DNA of 64,000 bases from Citrus sinensis (GCF_022201045.2 NC_068556.1:22239501-22303500), one strand, 5' to 3'. Shown: positions 34,504-45,403, numbered from the stretch's first letter. Notes: generated by a model from the sequence alone, not told the origin. Numbers and translations are program-made.

Positions 34504-36145
34504 GGGTAATTTTTAAAAACCACTCCTGAGGTTTGCCTTTACTACACCTAGATAGAATGTATGCATATATTGACAATATCCCCCCTGGCTATGTATAAGA
34601 GTTAGGCACCCGTTAGATAGTTGAGGGCAACAACGTAAATGCCCCATTTTTTAATTTTTAAATCTTACAAAAGCTGATATACGGTAAATGATTAGACAAG
34701 AGCAACTAGAGAATGCACATGATGCTTTTGAAGCTAGTGAAACCCGAGGGGGGTAGTAACCCATTTTCAAACCCACGGACAATGCTTAGCTTCATTTCTT
34801 CTTGTTTTTTCTGAACATAACTTAATACCCTCTGAATTTAGCAATAGCTGAGGCACTATGTGATACACTAAACTAACAAATCTATGAGATCAACTATATT
34901 TTGAACTGAATTTTAATGATGACCGACATCTGAACAGCCACTGATTGAAGAGCGTGGAAGATGTGTATTTATGTGGAAGTTTAAAATTGAAGTTGGGTTT
35001 TATTATTTTCTTGGATTTTGTTTTAAGATTTTGACAAATTGAAGCAGTGACCGAAAATGAATTGATTTTTAAGTTGATAACCATTGGATATGTTATGTAA
35101 ACTATGAAAATTGATTAATTCTTGATGATTTTGGACCGTGATCTGGAATGTTTACTGAAATTTGCTTGATCTATTTTTCAAATTGCTTTTTATGAGAATG
35201 CATGGTTTTTGTCGAGAAAAATGCTTATGTTTGGTTTTCTTAATTATTATTTGACAAATGTGTAGCCTATGTAAAATTCAACCGCTTGCTAGTTGTTTTT
35301 TTTTTTTTAATGTTTTATATAGAGTGATTCCAACAACTAAATTTTGTTGGTAAATTGATGCATTATTTGATTATACAAGTGTAAATATTTGCACTTCATG
35401 GTAAAACTAAGATGCTTGGCAGTTGGTTTTTGAGGTTGTCATTAAGATATAAGAGAAAATTGGTTACACAAAGCTTGTAGGCAGTGAGTTAAGAGTTAGT
35501 AACAGTTAGTATTAACAATGAATTTTATTAAGTTGAGAATTTAGGGAAATCAAAACTTACCCTATCCATACAACACTCCTGATTCCTAGCATACATTAAC
35601 ATTACAGCCAAAATATATATTTCCAGATTTAGTGTTATCTTTCATCATGCATAATCTGCAATGTAAGAGCTCATACCATTACTTATCTAATTTTGCATTG
35701 CTACATTTAAGATTGTTGGTATAAAAGATGGCATTTATTGGCCTGGTTAGGCTAATTATTTATATTAATGTTTATGCAGCTTAGTTTGATATTGAGGCAG
35801 TAATTGATGGTGAAGTGTTTGTGGTTGGTTTGCCTCATTTTGGTCTTTTTAACACTGAATTCAGTTTTGTTTAATTATATGATTGTGTAATGTCAAAAAA
35901 AATTCATAAAAGTATAATAGTCTTTTCACTACGCTAACCCATTTGGCGCCAAATGTAAAGATCATCTACAATACTAAATAATCTTGTCATTCCTTGAAAT
36001 GTGTGGGGAAGGTCATTTTTGAACATTCCCTCAACTATCTAACGGGTGTCTAACTCTTATACATGACCAAGGGGGATATTGTCAATATATACATATATTC
36101 CCTCTAGGTGTAGCAAAGGTAAACCTCTCTAGATGGTATTAATTA
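34504..36145. mobile_element. Second Mutator-like element, same family, inverted interior
   Basis: The left terminal repeat (GGGTAATTTTTAAAAACCAC, TCCTGAGGTTTGCC) matches the element at 31199. The right terminal repeat (36025-36145) is recognisable but degraded at its outer end. The interior is the reverse complement of the first element's interior: 34925-34970 matches 32135-32180, and 35640-35830 matches 31680-31870. It has an extra block of about 440 bp (35163-35603) absent from the other copy. The shared frame (starting MAFIGLVRL) is stopped after 18 codons here. Target duplication could not be defined. Confidence 0.65.
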
Positions 36146-36693
36146 ATAATAAAATTATTTCTCTGCCCTAGTTAATGCTTATTTTTCTCTTTCCCTTCTC
36201 CAATTTTTTTTTCTTCTTTCTACTGTTTTCTCTTCTTCCCCATCCCTTCTTAAACAACATAAAGGTTCCTTTTCAGCTTTCCACCATCAATAAGAATGGA
36301 AATTTGAAACATGACAAAATTTCCTGCATTAGACCCCAACATTAAAATGGAAATAAAAACCGCGATTAAATTTCATCATGATCTATACATTCAATTGATT
36401 TTTCCTCTCTTTCAAAAATCATTAATGGAAAAACAACAATCAAATCGAATCGCATCCAAAATAATGAAACAAGAATGGAAATTTGGATCTTAATTAATGA
36501 TGGGATCCCGAACAGTACTGTTCTTCAAGAAATATATATATGAAAATCAAATACTTTTTCGGAAAATATGAAAAGGCATAAATTAGATTAAAAACTAGAA
36601 AAATGAAAATAAAAATGGTAAAATGTGATGCAATCCAGTCCAACAATAACAGCAAAATTATTAAGGAACAAAAAAAAATGAAAACTTTCAAAT
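36146..36693. other. Spacer downstream of copy I
   Basis: AT-rich, with a pyrimidine-rich stretch near 36180-36245. No coding region supported. Confidence 0.35.
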
Positions 36694-36960
36694 CTACTGC
36701 ATGGCATAGTGCAGTAAAAGTAATGCAGCGTGGGAAAATAAACTTGTTATGGAACTAAGCAATGGGAATGGCCTTGTAGAAGTAGATGAATGATACATGA
36801 TGACGCCGGCACCAGCGCCCCCACCTCGCACGCCGCCACGTGCACCTCCGCCACCTTTGGCAGCCACTGAGTCTAAGGATGACTGTGACATGATCATCAG
36901 GACAATAATTGATAGCACCACCAACAATTTTGTGAGCTTTGGTGCCAAGTGAGATGTCAT
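36694..36960 (-). CDS. Small secreted glycine-rich protein, copy I
   Basis: 88 residues from the ATG at 36960 (MTSHLAPKLTKLLVVLSIIV). The signal sequence ends SLDSVAAKGG. The core is short (GGGGARGGVRGGGAGAGV), then IMYHSSTSTRPFPLLSSITS and a hydrophobic tail ending LLLLHYAMQ. It is close to copy D in length and in both ends, and is the outermost recognised member of the array. The second Mutator-like element lies between it and copy H. Confidence 0.75.
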   Translation of the reverse strand: MTSHLAPKLTKLLVVLSIIVLMIMSQSSLDSVAAKGGGGARGGVRGGGAGAGVIMYHSSTSTRPFPLLSSITSLFSHAALLLLHYAMQ

Positions 36961-37352
36961 TTCTTTTTCAATCGCGTGGGAGAATTTCGAACTTGTAATT
37001 TCTTAAGAAGACAAGGCAGAAGAAACCTGTTATATCGCTTCGTATCTTTCATGTTAATGAGCCAAATCTGAAATTATTTATGCCAGTTTAATACACACAC
37101 ACACACACGAAAAACCTTACAATAACGTTATAATTAACAAATCTTTTCTCTTTAAAACTTCTTTTGATTTTGTTTTGCAATAATTTTCTTTCTTTTTAAT
37201 CGTGGGTTGTGGAGATATTGACGTAATTTTGCGAGAGCAACTTGTTACGAGATAAGTATTGTGTGCAGTAAATCCGTGCACCATTTAGATAATTTCTAGC
37301 ACAAAAGTTGTTAAATAAGCTTGGTGGCCTTTTCAAACTAGTAAGTAAGGAT
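36961..37352. other. Spacer upstream of copy I
   Basis: Contains a short (CA)n run at 37093-37108. No coding region. It presumably includes the copy I promoter. Confidence 0.35.
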
Positions 37353-37853
37353 GATTGGAACAATACTAGAGAGAAGAGAGAGCAATATGACCAAATATAA
37401 TTTTATTACTCACAAAAAAATAAATACAAAAAAAGTTTTTTAGAAGAGCTTGAGAGCTTGTGTGTGAGGTGTGTTGTGTGTGTGTCGGTGGTGGTGTGAT
37501 GAACAAAATGGTGAGGGCTCACCCCTATTTATAGAGTTGGGTGCTAGGTCATGAAGCTTCCTAGCAAGTGGATGTAAGTTGCCTAAAAATCTAGTTAGAG
37601 ATTAAAGTGCACAACTCTATAAAATTTTACACTATTTACAATTGTAGAGAATTCTAGATTTTGAATCGGACTTGGTTACTTACTCAGCGCAGTACGACTG
37701 GCTAGTTATATGAGGTGGTTCAGTGTTGAGCGCACCCTATGCTAAGTACATCCCGCTGTTAAGCGGAGCACACCCCACTTATAAGCGCATCCCACTTTTA
37801 AACAGACTTTTACTAAGCATACCCATTAGTGGCAAATTTGACCGGCCGTGACA
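37353..37853 (-). mobile_element. LTR-like sequence, possible solo LTR
   Basis: Read on the minus strand it starts TGTCACGGCCGGTCAAATTT. It has a TATA box (CTCTATAAATAGGGG, near 37530) followed by an RNA-like leader rich in CACACAC, a polyadenylation-like AATAAAA (near 37400), and ends near CCAATCA. This order (TG, TATA, poly(A) signal, CA) is that of a retrotransposon LTR. No internal domains and no matching 5-bp target duplication were found, so the boundaries are uncertain. A promoter fragment of another kind is possible. Confidence 0.35.
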
Positions 37854-39390
37854 ATCTACTGGTTCTGGAGCTGACCTATTTTCTATGAAATTATTCATGG
37901 CGTGATGAATTTTCTTTTGTCAAAAGCATAATTAGTTGCATATAAAAGCAGAAAAGTCACAAATTTAGCTATACATACGGCTCCTAGTTCAATTATTTGG
38001 AAGTCATTGCGGTTATTCTCCGAAAAATTTTAAGATTCGGGAGCACCTTATGATTCCTTCATGTATTACAAGTTCACCAAATATAAAATTAATTACTAGT
38101 TCAAAAGAATTTTGCAATCCCCCTGTTCTCTCAATCTTCTTACTTCTTCTTCTGCTGCATTCAATGTCTAAAATCTAAGTGGACCTCTCTAATTCTTGTA
38201 TCATTTTAATACCATTTCATGTCCTTGCCAATGCTAATTGGTTGCTGCTTAGTTAAAAATAATTTTATTTTCAAAGAACTTCACTGTCAACTAAATCAAC
38301 ATTCAGATATAAACTTGGAGACTGCTCTGTAAATAAACAATAAATCTTTGTTCCTTCAACTGGTTTGAGAGATTAATACAGGCAAACCAACACAATTCTC
38401 AGCAACGCAGCAGCCACTGCAAACAAGAGATAATTTCGGAACCATTTGATGAAGTAACCCGATCCTCAATGGCATTTACACTCAAATGATAATAAGCAGG
38501 AAATTTATGAGTCAGCCATTGAAAATTATTAAAATTGCAATTGCCACCAAAATTCTACAGCCTCTCATCAAATATTTGAAACAAATGACTGAACAGATAC
38601 AGAGTTCAGATTAGGGTAACTGGGTAACTGACTAGTTTTCTTAGGTAGCATCCATTACAACTCAAAAGGATAATGAAGAGACCAAAGAAGTGCTAAATTT
38701 TCAGTCTTGAAACTTTTATTTATACAAGCAATTAGATCAGCAACTGAGCTACCTCATTGGCCTTGGATAACATTGTAACATAATTACAACCACTTTTAAA
38801 TTACCCCTGAAGCCCAGAGCTCTCGGCTTCCTCATGAACCATTTTCTTTCAAAGTTACCCCACTAATCTAAGGGATTTTTCCTTGTTCTCTACATCAGAA
38901 CCTTAAACATCGAATGGAGTTTATTCCTATTTCATACAATTGTCACACCATTTGCAAACCAGTACACTGAACAGAAAAAATACAGTTGACAAATCCAACG
39001 AGTTTTGCTCCTAGACTGACTCAAGTATCAATTATCAAATATTTCCTTGAAAAGTTCACACTGCTAATAAAGACAATGACCTCATAAAGGCATCCACAAG
39101 GAGAATGCTTGGCAGAAATTAGGATAGTTAGTTTTCAAGAATATTATTATGTCAATTAGCATAACATCCCCAGCTCAACAAGCATTATAGTAGACGATTT
39201 GAAAAGAACTATTCACAGCATGAAAGTCCCAGATTTCTGACTCAAACATAGAAAAATATCACAGACCTGAAAGCAATTAAGCAATCTTCAATTACTCAAC
39301 AAGGCCCAACCAAGAAACTGTACATGCAGTTCTAAACACAAAAAATCAATCGCAGAGAATGTCTGACCTTTGTTATAGTTGGTACAAGTA
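37854..39390. other. Intergenic region including probable 3' UTR of the FRS7-like gene
   Basis: No protein-coding frame is supported. The part next to 39391 should contain the 3' untranslated region of the FRS7-like gene; whether it is spliced cannot be told from sequence alone. Confidence 0.35.
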
Positions 39391-41658
39391 TTATCTTTGC
39401 CAACAAAGTTTGTTCCCACCTTCTCTCATAATCTCATAGGCAAGTTTGTGTTTTTCTAAAGATCCTGTTCCAGACTCAACGTATTTACTGGCTGTTTCTC
39501 TTAAACTCCAAACCATCAAGGCCTTAAGTTCCTGAGCACTAAAGCCCGATTCTGTATCACGTAAAACACCATACTCAGCATTCCTTGTCCACCGATGCAA
39601 GATGTATTGAGATGGAATTTCCTTTACGTTCATTAGGTTGAACACTTTTAAGATATGCCCGCAAAGCATGCCTTCAAATTCAAACATCTGACAGCTGCAG
39701 CTCACATTTAGGGCACTGAAGGTTACCACATGCTTCTCATCCTCATTTCCGCACTTCCGCACTAAGTATCTGACAATAGTTGCTTCCTCATTAGTTTTTG
39801 TCACAAGATAATCAAAGGATTGCAGAAGTTCGTTCTGAAATATTTTGAACATATTACGTGTATAAAGCCTTCTACATTGTTCTTCTATTGGTTCTTTGGT
39901 TTGTAGAAAAGCCTGCAAGTTCCATGTGTTGAAATCTTCTTTCTTTTCCTCCTCACGACGACGCTCAAGACCTTGAGTGTATCTTGAAATAAACTCTCTT
40001 AGTGGTGTCTGGGCAGTTAAGGTCGCGCCAAAGAATGATTCAATGCTTTTACCTATTGGGATGCCAGCGAAAAAGCTTCTACGCAAGTACAATGGAACCC
40101 AACTTTCTCGCTTCTCATACATTTCTTTAAGCCAAATATTGTCCCTCTGGCCATATTTCTCGATAAGGGCAGTCCACATGGTACTAAATTGGGCAATGGA
40201 TTGACTCTGGTAAATGCATTTGTTGTATTCAAATACGAATTGATTAGACATAGACCTCAAATTCTCTCTTTCCTTGGCCCTAATCTGCCACATTGAAAAC
40301 CGATGGTGAGTCCTTGGAAAGATTCGGGCAATCGCCTGCTGGATAGCCTTGTCTTGATCAGCAATAATTGTTTTTGGATGACACCCAAACATTGCCCTTA
40401 TCCATGTATTAAACAACCAAGTAAAAGACTCCTTCGATTCATTAGCTACTAAAGCACAACCCAAAAGCACCGGATGCCTGTGGTGGTTGATTCCAACAAA
40501 TGTTGCAAATGGTATCAGATAATTAGTTTTCCTATATGAAGTATCAAAAATAATAGCATCTCCAAATTGACTGCATGAAAATCTAGACCTGCCATCTGCC
40601 CAGAAAACACTCATGCATCTACCATTATCAACTTCTACAGAGTGAAAGAATCCAGTGTCTTCTGATTGTCTGGTTTGAAAATACTCGAAAAGCACCCTGT
40701 ACCAAGCACTTCCAATGTTGTTCTCCTGGCTTATCTTGATAATGCTGCCATTATTTATTTCAGCGAGATCGACAGAATCCAGTCCACCACTCACATCCTC
40801 TATGAATTTCTTCGAAGTAGCAAAAGTTTTCTTATTGGCCCCCATTTGACTCTCCAGATCATGATTATGATCTTTCTGGAGACGATCCACTATCCAGCTT
40901 CCAAATTCTTTTCTCTTTATCCTCATAAATGCTCCACAACCTACTCTTGAAGGGTGTTGAAATCCTTCCTTTGAGCAAACAAACCGCCGAGAAGTAACTG
41001 ACCCATCATTTTTCGAGCGGAACAGCTGACCAATTCGTACTCGAAATCCTGTTTTTTCGGCATATGCTTGATAAAATTGGTAAGCTTCATTAGCTGAATT
41101 GAACTCTAGACCTGCATAAGGTTCAGGAATGCATTCTCCTTCACCTGCACTGCTTCTAAGCCGTTTGAAATTAATGACACCAGATGGGCATGACCCTCCA
41201 TCAGCAAATGATTTGATTTTGGGCCTGTGGGACACATTAACTGATGATTTTTTAGCTGAATGATTTCTCTGCTTCGCAGTAGGCAAACTGTTTTCACCAG
41301 CAGAGTCAAACTCGTGATTGTGATCCTTCTTCATTTGGTCAAGTACCCACTTCCCAGAATCACGTTTTTGCACTCTAATATAAGCCGAACAACCTGTCCT
41401 TGAATTGAGCTGAAATCCCTCCTTTGAACACACAAACCTTCTTGATGAAACTGAACCATCAGTTCGAGAACGATACAACTGACCGATACGGATTTTGAAT
41501 CCCACACGCTCTGCATATTGACTATAAAACTCGCGTGCATCATCTGCGGTATCAAATTCTAACCCAACAGATGGTTCCATTCTAGACCATCCTTCATCCG
41601 CTCCATTGACATTATCAATCACTGACAGCACACCTATCGGGTATGCATTTAGAACCAT
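39391..41658 (-). CDS. FRS7: FAR1-related sequence protein, FRS7/FRS12-like
   Basis: 755 residues in one coding exon. FRS proteins are nuclear transcription factors domesticated from Mutator-like transposases; Arabidopsis FRS7 and FRS12 act in light, clock and flowering control. Two FAR1 DNA-binding domains lie in tandem at about residues 43-117 (RRFVCSKEGFQLNSRTGC, DHNHEF) and 193-268 (RRFVCSKEGFQHPSRVGC, DHNHDL). A MULE-transposase-like core follows at about 345-450 (FGDAIIFDTSYRKTNY, IIADQDKAIQQAI), then a SWIM zinc finger (CSCQMFEFEGMLCGH). The end EIMREGGNKLCWQR is as in the family. Two FAR1 domains and this C-terminus point to FRS7/FRS12 rather than FAR1/FHY3. A 5' UTR intron (about 41698-42084) is likely. 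No lesions are seen. Confidence 0.93.
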   Translation of the reverse strand: MVLNAYPIGVLSVIDNVNGADEGWSRMEPSVGLEFDTADDAREFYSQYAERVGFKIRIGQLYRSRTDGSVSSRRFVCSKEGFQLNSRTGCSAYIRVQKRDSGKWVLDQMKKDHNHEFDSAGENSLPTAKQRNHSAKKSSVNVSHRPKIKSFADGGSCPSGVINFKRLRSSAGEGECIPEPYAGLEFNSANEAYQFYQAYAEKTGFRVRIGQLFRSKNDGSVTSRRFVCSKEGFQHPSRVGCGAFMRIKRKEFGSWIVDRLQKDHNHDLESQMGANKKTFATSKKFIEDVSGGLDSVDLAEINNGSIIKISQENNIGSAWYRVLFEYFQTRQSEDTGFFHSVEVDNGRCMSVFWADGRSRFSCSQFGDAIIFDTSYRKTNYLIPFATFVGINHHRHPVLLGCALVANESKESFTWLFNTWIRAMFGCHPKTIIADQDKAIQQAIARIFPRTHHRFSMWQIRAKERENLRSMSNQFVFEYNKCIYQSQSIAQFSTMWTALIEKYGQRDNIWLKEMYEKRESWVPLYLRRSFFAGIPIGKSIESFFGATLTAQTPLREFISRYTQGLERRREEEKKEDFNTWNLQAFLQTKEPIEEQCRRLYTRNMFKIFQNELLQSFDYLVTKTNEEATIVRYLVRKCGNEDEKHVVTFSALNVSCSCQMFEFEGMLCGHILKVFNLMNVKEIPSQYILHRWTRNAEYGVLRDTESGFSAQELKALMVWSLRETASKYVESGTGSLEKHKLAYEIMREGGNKLCWQR

Positions 41659-42789
41659 GGCATTCTCACATACTTCAGTGTTAAGATCTGTATTTGAACT
41701 GTATCATTAAGAAAAGATAATCAAAAAGTCAGAGAAAAATCACCTTAAAATTTAGCCATCAGTCAGCTAGCATATTGGCACACAAAATACTCCATTTACT
41801 TTTAAAGTAAAAAAAATTATCCAAGTTCAAATCAACAAGCAAAATTGTTCGAAATAACATGATTTGCAACCCCAACAAATAAGACCTTAAACCATGAAAC
41901 TGAAAATACGGTTCCTTTTGCCTTCTAAACAAAATTTCTCAGCTAAGAACAGACTGCAAAGTTTCTCAGCAAATTAAAAAGATGATCAGCGTACAAACAA
42001 AAATCAATTCAATTAAGCAATATGAATTCGCAAAACACAAGCAAATCAAAGCTGCGACTTCTCTCAATTTGGTTAAGAAATCACCTTCTCATTTCCGTGA
42101 AGTGACCGGAGCCAGAATCTAATCTCCGGAGAGAAAAAAGAATCGAATATATACACGACAATGAGATCGCGCGAACGGGCAATTTTGGTCTTTTTGGCGG
42201 GAAAATGAAAACCTAATTTGATCGATTAAAATCGTGATTGAATGTATACCGTTCTGGTCATTTAACGGTCGAGAAAGCCCACTTTCATCATCCCGTAAAT
42301 CTTCTCCGCCCGTCTTGTGTGGTGCTCGCCCTGATACTCTCCACTCTCTGGGGCTGACCTAACATTTTTTATTTTTGCAAAAATATCCCTTTTTCAGGCT
42401 GTTGCTTAAAAATATCTAAAATATTTTATTCTCATTATTCTGTCCAAACTATGATGTGATTTGACCAAAATTCACAAGTGTAAAGCAAAATTACATATTA
42501 ACCAAAACTAGTAAAACCACTGCTGTTCTGTCTCGCACCTCTCGAAGTCTGCTGAGCTGTGCAAATTCATCCTCTAGCCATCTGAGTCAAAATTTACCGT
42601 GAAGGTTTCAGTGTTGATTCTGCTTCGAGTTTCAAATCCCATCTCTGTAAGTTCAGTTATTGAGTGTTTTCAGTTTCCTTCTGTTTATTCAACGAGTTTA
42701 CTCGTTATCATTTATATTAAATCATTCACTTTTAGGCCAAGAACTATAAACCCATTAATGAGAATTAGTAGAAGAAACAGTGAAACTCC
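41659..42789. promoter_or_regulatory. Divergent promoter region of the FRS7-like and PPR genes
   Basis: The two start codons are 1.13 kb apart in opposite directions. A likely 5' UTR intron of the FRS gene occupies 41698-42084 (donor GAGAAG/GTGATT, acceptor AAATACAG, minus strand). A possible short 5' UTR intron of the PPR gene spans 42646-42734 (GTAAGT ... TTTTAG). No TATA box is obvious. Confidence 0.45.
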
Positions 42790-44559
42790 ATGGGTAGAGC
42801 TCCGTTTTCTGTTTTGACCATCCTTCGCCAAAACCCTCGTATTTTTCAAAACCCTAATACCCAATTAAGAAATCTTTCAATAGAGACCAAAGAAAGCCAG
42901 CAGCTTTACACAGAGATTGCAAAACAAGTATGCAAGATCACTAGAACCAAACCCAGATGGGAACAGACTCTTTTGTCTGATTTCCCTTCTTTCAATTTCA
43001 ATGATCCTCTATTCTTCCGTGAGTTCTTAAAGCAACAAAATAATATGCTTCTATCGATTCGTTTCTTTCAGTGGTTGCACTCTCATTATGGTTTTTCACC
43101 TGATTTAGATTCTTGTAATGTACTTTTTGATTCTCTTGTCGAGGCTAGGGCATTCAAGGTAGCTATGGATTTTCTTGATATTACTGGTTTTAGTCCTAAT
43201 CCAAATTCATTAGAGCTATATATACAATGCCTTTGTGAGAGTGGGATGATTGAAGAAGCATTTCGTGTGTTTTCTAAGTTGAAAGAGATGGGAGTTTTTG
43301 GTTCGATAAAGACTTGGAATTCAGCGTTGTTGGGTTGTATTAAGGTTGACAGGACTGATCTCTTATGGAAATTGTATCATGACATGATTGAATCTGGTAT
43401 TGTGGCGGATGTTGATGCTGAGACTATAGGGTACTTAATTCAAGCTTTTTGCAATGATGGCAAAGTGTCTGAAGGTTATGAGCTCCTTCGACAGGTTTTG
43501 GAAGATGGTTTGGTGCCTGAGAACACTGCTTTTAACAAATTAATATCCAGGTTCTGTGAAAAGAAGAATTTTGGTAGAGTGTCTGAACTGCTCCACACAA
43601 TGGTAGCTAGGAACCGTGCTCCAGATAACTTTACATATGAGGAAGTCATCAATGGACTTTGCAAGAGTCGAAAGAGACTTGAAGCTTATCGGGTTTTTAA
43701 TGATCTCAAGGAGAGGGGGTATGTGCCAGATACCGTCATGTATACTACAGTGATTCATGGTCTATGTAAGATGGGATGGCTTGGGGATGCTCGGAAGATG
43801 TGGTTTGAGATGATTCATAAGGGATTGCTTCCAAATGAGTATACATACAATTCAATGATTCATGGGTATTGTAGGATCGATAATTTGGAAGAGGCAAAAA
43901 GACTGCACAAGGAGATGCTTGATAAAGGTTATGGGGAAACTACAGTTACTTATAACACCCTGATTGCAGGGTTGTGCTTACATGGAAGGACAGACAAGGC
44001 TTATCACTTGTTTGAAGAAATGGCCCAGAAAGGTATTTTTCGTGATGTAATCACGTATAACACATTGATTCAAGGATATTGCGAAGAAGGGAAGATTGTG
44101 AATAGTAAGAAACTACTTGAGGAACTCTTGGCACTGGGTCTACAGCCATCAGCATCCTCATACACTCATCTTATTGAAAAACTATGTCAAGTAGGAGATG
44201 TACAAGAAGCAAAAAACTTGTGGAATGAAATGTGTAATCGGGGTCTGCAGCCCAGGGTCCACACACATGATTGTTTCATTATTGGGTTGTGCGGGCAAGG
44301 ATATTTTGTAGAGGCAACAGAATGGTTAATAGAGATGCTAAGGAGAAAACTCAAACCACAAAGAAAGACTTTCGAGAGACTGGTCCAGTGTTTATCACAA
44401 GACAATAGGTTGGATGATTCTTTACTTGTATTAGATTTCATGTTTAGGATAGGTTATGCACTTGAAAAAGTCATATGCCACTCTCTGGTTACCAAACTTT
44501 GCAAAGAGAATTCCCATTTTGTTGAAGCATTCCTAGGGGACATCCTAGAAGGAAATTAG
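42790..44559 (+). CDS. P-class pentatricopeptide repeat protein
   Basis: 589 residues, no intron in the coding region. P-class PPR proteins bind organellar RNA in a sequence-specific way and affect its stability, splicing or translation. The N-terminus (MGRAPFSVLTILRQNPRIF) is basic and Ser/Arg-rich without acids, as in mitochondrial targeting sequences. From about residue 103, some 13 motifs of 35 residues run to the end, for example PDNFTYEEVINGLCKSRKRL, PDTVMYTTVIHGLCKMGWLG, ETTVTYNTLIAGLCLHGRTD and RDVITYNTLIQGYCEEGKIV. No E or DYW extension follows, so RNA editing activity is not expected. From memory it resembles At5g18950, which is next to an FRS gene in Arabidopsis too. The RNA target is unknown. 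Confidence 0.93.
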   Translation: MGRAPFSVLTILRQNPRIFQNPNTQLRNLSIETKESQQLYTEIAKQVCKITRTKPRWEQTLLSDFPSFNFNDPLFFREFLKQQNNMLLSIRFFQWLHSHYGFSPDLDSCNVLFDSLVEARAFKVAMDFLDITGFSPNPNSLELYIQCLCESGMIEEAFRVFSKLKEMGVFGSIKTWNSALLGCIKVDRTDLLWKLYHDMIESGIVADVDAETIGYLIQAFCNDGKVSEGYELLRQVLEDGLVPENTAFNKLISRFCEKKNFGRVSELLHTMVARNRAPDNFTYEEVINGLCKSRKRLEAYRVFNDLKERGYVPDTVMYTTVIHGLCKMGWLGDARKMWFEMIHKGLLPNEYTYNSMIHGYCRIDNLEEAKRLHKEMLDKGYGETTVTYNTLIAGLCLHGRTDKAYHLFEEMAQKGIFRDVITYNTLIQGYCEEGKIVNSKKLLEELLALGLQPSASSYTHLIEKLCQVGDVQEAKNLWNEMCNRGLQPRVHTHDCFIIGLCGQGYFVEATEWLIEMLRRKLKPQRKTFERLVQCLSQDNRLDDSLLVLDFMFRIGYALEKVICHSLVTKLCKENSHFVEAFLGDILEGN

Positions 44560-45403
44560 GCAGAGCTTTCCCAGTTTCGTTTTTTTGTAACTTAAAAGCC
44601 TCAAATTGTGACGTGCGTCACAGAGAGGTTCAGTTGTGATTCGTAATCCTGCAAATTTTGCATATTCGACAGGAATGGATACAATGAAGTTCATCAATGT
44701 TACATTTTCAATTTCTGGATCCAATGGTGTGGCAGACAAACCGAAATTCTGAGTTCAATGACGCATAGTCTGAATTCCCGTGTACTCAAAGGACAATGAA
44801 AAGTGAAGATGCTTGAGTCTCTGGGTTATTTTCTTATCTGTGACTCAAGAATCTTTCATGAGTTTTGTGGACACTCCACACATCCCGTGGCCCTCTTCCA
44901 GTTCAGTTCACTCACTGCAGCGCAGCAATTTCTGATGATTACTATATGAATTTGAGTAAAAAATCATCACAAGTAATTCATCGACTATAATAAGTCAATC
45001 ATTTCCCTTCAAGCAGAAACGATTATTCATTGACTGTATTATTTATCTTTTTCAGTTAGTTAAATAATTAATTAACTTACCAGTTGATAGGTAAATAAAC
45101 GTAACGCAAAACAAGAAGACATATGGAAGTCAATGCCTGAGGTTTTCCAAGAAACTCACAGTTCACCCAACCAGGAAGGTACAAAAGTGCGAAAAGGATG
45201 TAAGAACATCACATGCTTTGCCTAAGCAAAGCAACCGGGTAATACTACCATCACAGCTCGTCACACTTATGATAACCAAAGACGCGTCTGATTATGATTA
45301 ACCCACGATTTCAATCGTCGTTGACACACGTAATCAAACCTAACAGTCACACTAACACATCTTTAATTAGAATCATTTTTCACAACGACCCCCAAGTCCC
45401 CAC
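44560..45403. other. Intergenic spacer, PPR 3' UTR and LIFEGUARD promoter
   Basis: No coding region supported. The last part leads to the TATA box of the LIFEGUARD gene. Confidence 0.4.
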
